From CAZIVO01 sp964542765 (GTDB lineage Bacteria; Planctomycetota; UBA1135; UBA2386): a stretch of 6,255 bases of DNA. Below the pieces are notes generated by a model. The model worked only from the letters and a program-made list of their open reading frames with translations, was not told where the DNA came from and did not search any database. The DNA lies in assembly GCA_964542765.1 (NCBI GenBank), contig CAZIVO010000155.1, positions 1 to 6,255 of the forward strand, read 5' to 3'. Below, piece after piece: positions 1 through 5,463 of this stretch (position 1 is its first letter; each line of letters starts with the position of its first letter). The translations under genes and the position numbers were made by a program.

Positions 1-70
1 TGTATCCAGCCATGTGCGGTATCTCATCGGGGGAGGGGGGGTGAAACCGAAGTACGCTCCAGAGTAAGCG

Positions 71-1582
71 ATGGAGGTGACGGGCGAAGATTGCAACGGT
101 CGCCGAGCACTCCTATGGTGGTTCGTTCCCCGGGCCTTTGCCCTCCCTCCAAGAATTTTTTTACCCCCCGACACCCCTTCCCCCAAATATAACATTAAAC
201 CGCGATCCTATCGTCCGTTTACCCGCAAGGACATCGATTCGATTGCGTTGCGGGGGGGCTTTTCCAACGACCGGATCCTCGCGATGAAGGCGATCTCGGC
301 GGTATTGCCTTTCCGGGTCAATGACTACGTCATCGAAGAATTGATCCGCTGGGAGGACGTTCCCGAGGATCCGATCTTCCAGCTTGTGTTTCCCCAGCCC
401 GGAATGCTTGAGGACAGGGATCTCGATCGGATGATCGAGTTGGTGCATCGTCAGGCCTCGAAAGAGGAACTCACCGCGGCTGCCCAGGAGATTCGACTCC
501 GCTTGAATCCACACCCGGCCGGCCAGATGGAATTGAACACGCCGCATATGGATGGCGAGATCGTGCCGGGCATGCAGCACAAGTATCGCGAGACGGTGTT
601 GTTCTTCCCGAGCCGTGGGCAGACTTGCCACGCCTATTGTGGCTACTGCTTCCGCTGGCCTCAATTTGTGGGGGATGAGAAATTAAAGTTCGCCAACCGT
701 GAATCACTCGCGCTGGCCCGTTACGTGGCCGAGCACCCTGAAGTGAGCGACGTTCTGATCACGGGAGGAGATCCCTTGATCATGCGTTCTGCTCACATGC
801 GCGAGATCATCGAACCCCTTCTCGATCCGGATCTCGAACACGTTCGCGATATCCGTATCGGCACGAAATCCCTGGCCTGGTGGCCTTACCGCTTCGTGAC
901 TGACAAGGACGCAGATGACTTGCTACGACTGTTCGAGCAGGTCGTGGAGTCCGGTCGCCATCTCGCCTTGATGGCCCATGCCAGTCATCCGCGTGAATTC
1001 GAGACGCCGATCGTGCAGACGGCGATTCGTCGTATCAAGGATACGGGTGCGGTGATCCGTTGCCAGGCACCGCTGATCCGTCACGTCAATGATTCGGCCG
1101 AGATCTGGGCTGATATGTGGAGAACGGAAGTCAGGATGGGGACTGTCCCTTACTACATGTTCGTTGAGCGAGACACCGGCGCAAATCGGTATTTCGAGGT
1201 GCCGCTTGCCCGTGCACACAAGATTTTCCGCAGCGCTTACCGGCAGGTAACCGGTCTTGCCCGCACGGTGCGCGGTCCCTCCATGTCGGCTACTCCGGGC
1301 AAGGTTTCGATCGTGGGGACGGCGCGGATCGGTGGCGAAAAAGTCTTCGTTCTCGAGTTCTTGCAGGGACGCTGTCCGGAGTGGGTCGGGCACCCCTTCT
1401 TTGCTGCCTATGACGATAAAGCGACCTGGCTCGACCAGTTGCGACCTGCCTTTGGCGAGGCGAAGTTCTTCTTCGAGCGCGACGAGCACCAATTCGGATC
1501 GAGTCCGATTCCCTCCCTGCCCGAGGCGGCACCGATTTCCGTGATGGGGGCAGCGAACACGCAGCCCGAACCGGGGGTCTGA
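71..1582 (+). CDS. KamA-family (lysine 2,3-aminomutase-like) radical SAM protein
   Basis: Predicted 503-residue cytoplasmic radical SAM, probably PLP-dependent, enzyme of the lysine 2,3-aminomutase superfamily. Seen: the [4Fe-4S] motif CHAYCGYC (C186, C190, C193) followed by F-R195; the SAM-binding GGDP at 232-235; a core segment with HASHPREFE (303-311), LIRHVND (335-341) and PYYMFVERDTG (360-370), which parallels the aminomutase barrel; and RGPSMSATPGK (401-411), whose K411 lies where the PLP lysine of lysine 2,3-aminomutase sits. It is longer than EpmB (about 340 aa) and has a C-terminal extension (about 420-503) ending in a low-complexity tail. Substrate is unknown; I would not call it a true lysine 2,3-aminomutase. 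The start is uncertain: an in-frame TAA at 65-67 precedes ATG 71, the first 40 residues look non-conserved, and apart from GTG 77 and a TTG at 248 the next in-frame start is ATG 284. Only a weak AGAG (61-64) precedes ATG 71. It converges with the azurin gene, with a 63-bp gap and no clear terminator. Confidence 0.85.
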   Translation: MEVTGEDCNGRRALLWWFVPRAFALPPRIFLPPDTPSPKYNIKPRSYRPFTRKDIDSIALRGGFSNDRILAMKAISAVLPFRVNDYVIEELIRWEDVPEDPIFQLVFPQPGMLEDRDLDRMIELVHRQASKEELTAAAQEIRLRLNPHPAGQMELNTPHMDGEIVPGMQHKYRETVLFFPSRGQTCHAYCGYCFRWPQFVGDEKLKFANRESLALARYVAEHPEVSDVLITGGDPLIMRSAHMREIIEPLLDPDLEHVRDIRIGTKSLAWWPYRFVTDKDADDLLRLFEQVVESGRHLALMAHASHPREFETPIVQTAIRRIKDTGAVIRCQAPLIRHVNDSAEIWADMWRTEVRMGTVPYYMFVERDTGANRYFEVPLARAHKIFRSAYRQVTGLARTVRGPSMSATPGKVSIVGTARIGGEKVFVLEFLQGRCPEWVGHPFFAAYDDKATWLDQLRPAFGEAKFFFERDEHQFGSSPIPSLPEAAPISVMGAANTQPEPGV

Positions 1583-1645
1583 TTCTTCGCGCTTGGCTGT
1601 TAGTCGGCGTAGATCTCGTCAGCGTGGGTCACAGGGCGGTGATCG

Positions 1646-2149
1646 TCACTCCACGACCATGATCCCTCGCATGCTCGCGAAGTGACCAGGGAAGGTGCAG
1701 ACATATTCGTACTTGCCGGCAGCCGGCGCGGTGAATTCCAGGGTTTCGGATTCGCCAGGGCCGAGAATCTTGGTCGACCACAGCGCCTTGTCCTTGATTG
1801 AATCGGGCAGGTAATTGTTTTCGAGCGAGCCGCCTGCCATGGCCTGGGTGCCGAACTCCATGGCCTTGACGCCGGCCTTGAGGATGACGAGATTGTGGCC
1901 CATCGCGGCCTTGGGCATCTTGCCGACGTTCTTCAGCGTCAGTTTGACGGTTTGACCGGACTTGACGGTGAAGGTCTTGTTGTTGAATTGTATCTGGTCA
2001 TTGCTCTCGATGCTGACCGCGAGAGCATCACCACCCCCATTGCCACCCCCATTGCCACCTCCATTGCCGCTGCCATTGCCGCTATCACCGCCGCCGCAGG
2101 AGGTCAGAACCAGAAGGATGCCAAGGCCGATGAATGAAGGGCGCGACAT
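1646..2149 (-). CDS. Azurin/plastocyanin-type blue copper lipoprotein
   Basis: Predicted 167-residue exported lipoprotein that should bind one type-1 copper and carry single electrons outside the cytoplasmic membrane. Seen: a signal peptide with hydrophobic core (residues 6-15) and lipobox L-T-S-C with C18 as the lipidated cysteine; a Gly/Asn linker (19-40) built on NGGG repeats; then a single cupredoxin domain (about 42-167). The azurin ligand set is complete: MGHN with H85, and CTFPGHFASM with C151, H156 and M160, at the C+5 and C+9 spacing of azurin. NDQIQFN (50-56) also matches the azurin N-terminal strand. The two cysteines of the classical azurin disulfide are absent (A44 and G65 at the matching places). 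The ORF stays open for 18 more codons upstream, but ATG 2149 gives the signal peptide directly and has the purine-rich AAGAGA just ahead. Its redox partner is not in the window. Confidence 0.93.
   Translation of the reverse strand: MSRPSFIGLGILLVLTSCGGGDSGNGSGNGGGNGGGNGGGDALAVSIESNDQIQFNNKTFTVKSGQTVKLTLKNVGKMPKAAMGHNLVILKAGVKAMEFGTQAMAGGSLENNYLPDSIKDKALWSTKILGPGESETLEFTAPAAGKYEYVCTFPGHFASMRGIMVVE
2031..2078. repeat. 12-bp tandem repeat, 4 copies, coding the NGGG linker
   Basis: On the + strand the unit CCACCCCCATTG occurs exactly at 2031-2042 and 2043-2054, with one mismatch at 2055-2066 and three at 2067-2078. A strongly decayed copy may follow at 2079-2090. The period is a multiple of three, so copy-number change would lengthen or shorten the Asn-Gly linker of the azurin lipoprotein without shifting frame. 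The coding (-) strand is G-rich. Confidence 0.9.
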
Positions 2150-2154
2150 AAGTA

Positions 2155-2160
2155 TCTCTT
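2155..2160 (-). promoter_or_regulatory. Probable ribosome binding site of the azurin gene
   Basis: On the minus strand AAGAGA lies five bases before ATG 2149. It is only a partial Shine-Dalgarno match, but it supports the start that opens the lipoprotein signal peptide over the upstream in-frame codon at 2203. Confidence 0.45.
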
Positions 2161-2276
2161 TCACTGATAAGAAGGTGCGAACACGGGCCGCTGGGAACGG
2201 CATTCTTGTAAACGTTGACCGCCCGCAGTTCCTTTCAAATTTTTGGATCGATTTTGGCTCGGATGTGTGGGCAGTC

Positions 2277-2285
2277 GGGGGGGAG
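2277..2285 (+). promoter_or_regulatory. G-rich ribosome binding site candidate of the VLRF1 gene
   Basis: A run of seven G followed by AG lies directly before ATG 2287. Pairing of the G run with the anti-Shine-Dalgarno CCUCC (one G-U pair) leaves about five bases to ATG 2287. Pairing through GGAG would instead place TTG 2293 at a normal distance. It therefore favours a start at 2287-2299 over the distant TTG at 2215, without settling which codon is used. Confidence 0.4.
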
Positions 2286-2286
2286 A

Positions 2287-2967
2287 ATGCCCTTGACCAT
2301 GGAGAGGATCAACTTCGACTGGACAGAAACGGCCGATGAGCTGCGCCGATGGCTCGCCCGTGGCGAACTCCTTTCTGACCGCAAGGGGCGGCACTTCACC
2401 GGGGGTGATGACCGGGAGCAGTGGCGGTTCACCCCTCCTTTGGTGCAAGGCATCCCCGCGGAGACCCGTGAGGCAGGGGATTATCTGGCTCGACTTCCGG
2501 AGAGCCTGGGCACGCAGGCGGTGATCTTGTTACAGGCCGGCGCTGCCGCGATCGGCCTGTGGCGGGAGGACGAGTGCTTGCAGCACAAGGTCATCAAGAA
2601 GTATGTGGTCCGTGGTAAGGGTCGGGCTCAGCCGACCCACCTCAAGACCGCAGGGAAGTCACGTTATGGCTCGCGGTTGCGCCTGCGCAATGCGCGAGCG
2701 CTTCTGGTGGAACTCAACGAGCGGCTGTGTTCTTGGCGCGATGAGGAAGGCCCATTCGATGCAGTCTTTTACAGTTGCCCGGTGCGAACCTGGCCGGAGT
2801 TGTGGCGCCTTGAACCCCAACCTCCTTTTTCGCGAAGTCAGGCCATCAAGATTCCCAAAGATGTGGCTATCCCTGGTCTGAACGAGTTGATGCGGGTGCG
2901 ACGGTTCCTGTCGCGCGGCTGTGTGACCATCCGTCCTCTGGGTGAGGACGGAGGCCCTTCGGACTAG
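2287..2967 (+). CDS. Bacterial VLRF1-type (Vms1/ANKZF1-like) release-factor-fold protein
   Basis: Predicted 226-residue soluble protein. Its centre matches the VLRF1 domain of eukaryotic Vms1/ANKZF1, an eRF1-like fold that cleaves peptidyl-tRNA on stalled 60S subunits. Seen: a hydrophobic strand with small residues, VILLQAGAAAIGLW (79-92), as in Vms1; then HKVIKKYVVRGKGRAQ (100-115), parallel to the eukaryotic HKTFHRYTVRAKRGTAQ pattern; then KTAGKSRYGSRLRLRN (120-135), parallel to the Lys/Ser/Gly/Arg-rich loop after the catalytic Gln. Q115 aligns with that Gln (yeast Q295 as I recall). There is no zinc finger, ankyrin repeat or VIM, so it is a minimal stand-alone version. By inference it could free or process stalled nascent chains on bacterial ribosomes; activity is unproven. 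Start is uncertain: ATG 2287, TTG 2293 or ATG 2299, while TTG 2215 adds an unlikely leader. Recognised from motif memory, not a search. Confidence 0.78.
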   Translation: MPLTMERINFDWTETADELRRWLARGELLSDRKGRHFTGGDDREQWRFTPPLVQGIPAETREAGDYLARLPESLGTQAVILLQAGAAAIGLWREDECLQHKVIKKYVVRGKGRAQPTHLKTAGKSRYGSRLRLRNARALLVELNERLCSWRDEEGPFDAVFYSCPVRTWPELWRLEPQPPFSRSQAIKIPKDVAIPGLNELMRVRRFLSRGCVTIRPLGEDGGPSD

Positions 2968-5054
2968 CTGGCCTGGAGTTGTGGCGAGCTCGATGGAATC
3001 GCTGCCGCAAGACTGGGAAGGATGGCGTGTGGCTTCGCGAGCTGACGTCGAGAGTTGGCGAGATATCTGCTCGCGGCCTCGTCACCGGGTTGCTTGAGGA
3101 GATGTGCTTGGAGGAGTGGCACGGCGGTGACATGTGCCCCGAGCTCGGCGCAGCAGAAGGCGAGCAACTGTTGCGTGCAGGACTCCATGGACGGGTCATC
3201 CGTGACAAGATCCTTGGCGCGCAGCCCGGCGGCCAGGGCTCCTGAGAAGTTGCCCTGGTCAAAGCAGACCCAGCCACGTTCCAGCTGGACACTGGCATTG
3301 TGCTCTTCGATCGCGGCGGCAGCAGCGATGGTCTGGGCAGCTTTATCGATTTCCTTGATGCTTCGCCTTATCCGGCCCATCTCCAGGAGGAGTTCGACAC
3401 GGAGGCCTTCTTCGGTGTCTTCCAGCATGGCCAGTCCTTTCTCGCATTGCGCGAGCCCGCGCTGTGGTTGTTCGCACAAAGTGAAGATACGGGCAGTTTC
3501 GAGGCAGGCGTTTGCGTCAACCGGGCAGGTTTCCAGAAGGTCTTCCAGCGCCAGTTTGGCGGCTTCCATATCGCCGGTGTGGGCTTGCAGGCGCGCCAGC
3601 ACGGTCAAGACATTCCGCTTGAGCAGGGGGTTGTCCGTCCGCAGGGTTGCTTGAGCCTGCAAGGCATCTTCGAGACCTTCTTCCGGGCGATCTTGCGCGA
3701 TCCGCAGCCATGCGCGAGCCAGGAAACCGTCCGCTCGCCGTCGCGAGAGGGAGATCATTTCGTCACAGGCAAGCTCGGCTTCATCGAGGCGACCGAGTTG
3801 CTCGAGGGAGCGGGCCTTGGCGGCGACACCGTGGTAATAGTCCTTGTCAGTTTTGGAGGCTTTATCGGCCTCGACAACGGCCTCTTCCCACTTCTCTTCA
3901 TCTGCCAGCTGACAGGCCTGCAAAGCGGGGTTCTCCGTGGCGGTGGCCATCACTTGCTTGACCTCCTGATAGCCCGTTGCCTGTTGCTCTTCGGCATTCT
4001 TGTAGAGGCTCTGCACGCACTCAAGCCAGGTACCCCGATGTTTGTTGAGGTACGGAAGGATCGTTCCACTCTGCGCGTGCAGCTTGTCTGCGATCGCTCG
4101 GAGTTCATCGGCAGGAAGGCTGAACAGGCTGAACTGCGGAGGATCGATGACGCGGATCACATTGATCTCGTAACCATGTTCTTCGCAGTGCAAGAGCATC
4201 GGACCGAGTTCTTCCCAGTTTTGCTGCATCCAGGAGAAGCTGATCACCATCTGTGACTGGCGGGAGCGGGTGTAGTCACGCAAGCGGTCCATGTTGCGCA
4301 TGATCACGTCATGCTTTGCGTTGACCCGGATCTTTTCGAGCTTCTCGGGGCTGACGGCGTCAAGGGAGACGCCGATGGAGAAGGGCAGCGCATCGAGTAC
4401 GCGTTCGATCTTGGAATTCCACTGTGAGCCGTTCGTCAGGACGTGGCAGTGAGGTGTGAGCCCATCTTCGATGAGCATGTCCCAGATGCGGAAGTTCTCG
4501 CGCGACAGGAAGGGCTCGCCACCATAGAACTTGGCATTCTTGAGGTGGGGGAGGTACTTGCGCAGGTCGGTGAAGAACTGCTCTCCGTAAGGGTTATTCA
4601 ACGGTGGCATTCCGTCGCGTTGGGAGCGGATGGTCGATGACCACTCGCTGGAACACTGGATACAGGCAAAGTTGCAGGCATTGCTCAGCGCAAATTCCAT
4701 CTGCTGCGGCCAGAGCGTTGATTCGGAGTCAACCTGAAACTCGTCGAACAGTCTGGCGATGGTGCCTTCGTAGTCGCCACCCTCGATCATCCAGCCACAG
4801 AATTCGCAACCGCCGCTGAAATCGTAGCGCTGGAGATTTTCGCGCATGGTGCGGATCCGTTCACCGTTCCAGATCTCGTCGAGGCTCTGCTCGGCGATGT
4901 TGCCCAATGGCACATGCATGCTGCGACAGCAGGCGGAGATATTGCCGAGGGTATTGAGATACAGGGACACCCAAGGCGAGTAACAGCCGGCCTTGAAGGC
5001 TTTGTTGCCGAGATCGCGCTGGGCGTCGTAGGCGTCTTGGGTGATTTGCTTCAT
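2964..5054 (-). CDS. Radical SAM protein with N-terminal twitch/SPASM-like domain and C-terminal TPR array
   Basis: Predicted 696-residue cytoplasmic enzyme in three parts. (1) Residues about 20-90 resemble a twitch/SPASM segment: CYSPWVSLYL, GNISACCRS, LGNIAEQSLDEIWNGERIR, then CEFC. C24, C42/C43, C83 and C86 are enough for one auxiliary [4Fe-4S] cluster, so twitch fits better than full SPASM. (2) A radical SAM core (about 115-345) has CNFACIQC (C127, C131, C134) for the SAM cluster, YGGEP (177-181), VLTNGS (205-210) and IGVSLDA (227-233). (3) Residues about 370-668 are tandem helical hairpins typical of TPRs, e.g. LGRLDEAELACDEMI (420-434) and GDMEAAKLALEDLLE (494-508). An Ala/Pro/Ser tail ends the protein. 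Twitch-before-core order is known in 'twitch domain-containing radical SAM' proteins, often near peptide- or cell-surface-modification genes; the long TPR half suggests a protein partner or substrate. No clear Shine-Dalgarno precedes ATG 5054. Substrate is unknown and no peptide precursor gene was recognised nearby. Confidence 0.93.
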   Translation of the reverse strand: MKQITQDAYDAQRDLGNKAFKAGCYSPWVSLYLNTLGNISACCRSMHVPLGNIAEQSLDEIWNGERIRTMRENLQRYDFSGGCEFCGWMIEGGDYEGTIARLFDEFQVDSESTLWPQQMEFALSNACNFACIQCSSEWSSTIRSQRDGMPPLNNPYGEQFFTDLRKYLPHLKNAKFYGGEPFLSRENFRIWDMLIEDGLTPHCHVLTNGSQWNSKIERVLDALPFSIGVSLDAVSPEKLEKIRVNAKHDVIMRNMDRLRDYTRSRQSQMVISFSWMQQNWEELGPMLLHCEEHGYEINVIRVIDPPQFSLFSLPADELRAIADKLHAQSGTILPYLNKHRGTWLECVQSLYKNAEEQQATGYQEVKQVMATATENPALQACQLADEEKWEEAVVEADKASKTDKDYYHGVAAKARSLEQLGRLDEAELACDEMISLSRRRADGFLARAWLRIAQDRPEEGLEDALQAQATLRTDNPLLKRNVLTVLARLQAHTGDMEAAKLALEDLLETCPVDANACLETARIFTLCEQPQRGLAQCEKGLAMLEDTEEGLRVELLLEMGRIRRSIKEIDKAAQTIAAAAAIEEHNASVQLERGWVCFDQGNFSGALAAGLRAKDLVTDDPSMESCTQQLLAFCCAELGAHVTAVPLLQAHLLKQPGDEAASRYLANSRRQLAKPHAILPSLAAAIPSSSPQLQAS

Positions 5055-5321
5055 GATTCGTGACCGGTTCGAGAGGTGCGGGAGGGTGCCCGAAGCCGTG
5101 TTATTTCGCTAAAGCGTAACAGTGTCTTCGGCAAAGTAAAGCCCCTTACGCCAGAGCGAATTCCATGTTTTCCGGCCCTTGGGGGTATCTGGAGCATCTT
5201 TCCCGTGGCACCGGGGTTTCAGGCCCTTGGCGCCACGGCTCCGGATGGCGACAAAAACGAGAGAATCAGTTTCCCTGCGGTGGTGGGCCCGTGGCCTGCT
5301 CGAGCCCAGGGTCCTGGCTCC

Positions 5322-5345
5322 GGGCGTGGGAATGGGGGCCGAGGG
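5322..5345 (+). other. Putative G-quadruplex motif upstream of the DUF1080 gene
   Basis: Four G runs (5322-5324, 5328-5330, 5334-5338, 5343-5345) are separated by loops of 3, 3 and 4 bases, satisfying the usual G3+N1-7 pattern on the + strand. It lies about 120 bases before the DUF1080 start. It may be structural or regulatory, or simply a product of G-rich composition. Confidence 0.5.
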
Positions 5346-5390
5346 ATCGGTCCAGGCTCTGATTCCCGGCCAGTGAACTCAAGGAAGGTT

Positions 5391-5416
5391 GTTGGTGTGC
5401 CAACCGGAGGTCTCCG
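5391..5416. repeat. Two adjacent short inverted repeats
   Basis: GTTGG (5391-5395) pairs with CCAAC (5400-5404) around a TGTG loop. Directly next to it CGGAG (5405-5409) pairs with CTCCG (5412-5416) around GT. They end about 47 bases before the DUF1080 start, a plausible operator or 5'-leader position. Each stem is only 5 bp, so chance occurrence is possible; neither is followed by a T tract, so they are not terminators. Confidence 0.35.
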
Positions 5417-5463
5417 CCTAACTCGTTCACGAGGCGATAGCGGTGGTTTAGCCTGTGTCGGTG

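Larger units (their letters stand above)
2150..2286. other. Divergent intergenic region between azurin and VLRF1 genes
   Basis: These 137 bases must hold the promoters of both divergently transcribed genes. The middle has an AT-rich patch (about 2230-2255). On the + strand TTGACC (2215-2220) followed after 17 bases by AATTTT (2238-2243) is a weak candidate sigma-70-type promoter for the VLRF1 gene: the -35 is good, but the -10 matches only 3 of 6. No convincing promoter was found for the azurin gene, and no operator palindrome was seen. Confidence 0.4.
5055..5463. other. 409-bp divergent intergenic region, GC-rich with hairpins and a G-quadruplex motif
   Basis: This separates the start of the radical SAM-TPR gene (-) from that of the DUF1080 gene (+). 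No gene with family-like features was seen in it; the longer open frames have unnatural Gly/Arg/Pro-rich translations. The left part (about 5099-5140) is the AT-richest patch and the likeliest site for the minus-strand promoter, but no good -35/-10 pair was found. The middle contains several inverted repeats (for example TGGGC 5284-5288 with GCCCA 5304-5308, and CCTGG 5313-5317 with CCAGG 5352-5356) and a G-quadruplex motif. The right part has two adjacent small palindromes. No known riboswitch or other RNA family was recognised. Confidence 0.6.

Noticed and set aside
12..44. Short frame starting MCGIS, reminiscent of class II glutamine amidotransferase N-termini
   Set aside because: It stops after ten codons at TGA 42-44, within a G-run region, with nothing downstream resembling asparagine synthetase.
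2..67. Possible 3' end of an upstream plus-strand gene in the frame ending at TAA 65-67
   Set aside because: Only about 21 codons are visible, they contain a Gly run, and other frames are also open at the edge, so no gene can be supported.
132..162. GGGC-CTTT-GCCC hairpin (132-143) followed by T7 (156-162), resembling a terminator
   Set aside because: The stem is only 4 bp and the T tract begins 12 bases after it, too far for an intrinsic terminator.
1583..1645. Terminator between the convergent KamA-like and azurin genes
   Set aside because: Only a 4-bp GTGA/TCAC stem crossing the azurin stop was seen, with no T tract on either strand.
2150..2203. N-terminal extension of the azurin gene to ATG 2203
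   Set aside because: It would add 18 residues with an internal Lys-Glu pair in front of a complete lipoprotein signal peptide, while ATG 2149 has its own purine-rich site.
3300..4256. 318-codon open frame on the plus strand
   Set aside because: Antisense to the radical SAM-TPR gene, whose motifs run through the same region; it has no ribosome binding site or family features.
5106..5134. Minus-strand promoter TTGCCG (5129-5134) with 17-base spacer and TAGCGA (5106-5111)
   Set aside because: The -10 matches the consensus at only two of six positions, too weak to call.
5055..5463. RiPP precursor peptide gene for the adjacent radical SAM protein
   Set aside because: No short frame with a ribosome binding site, a leader-like start and a Cys-, Gly- or aromatic-rich core was found on either strand.
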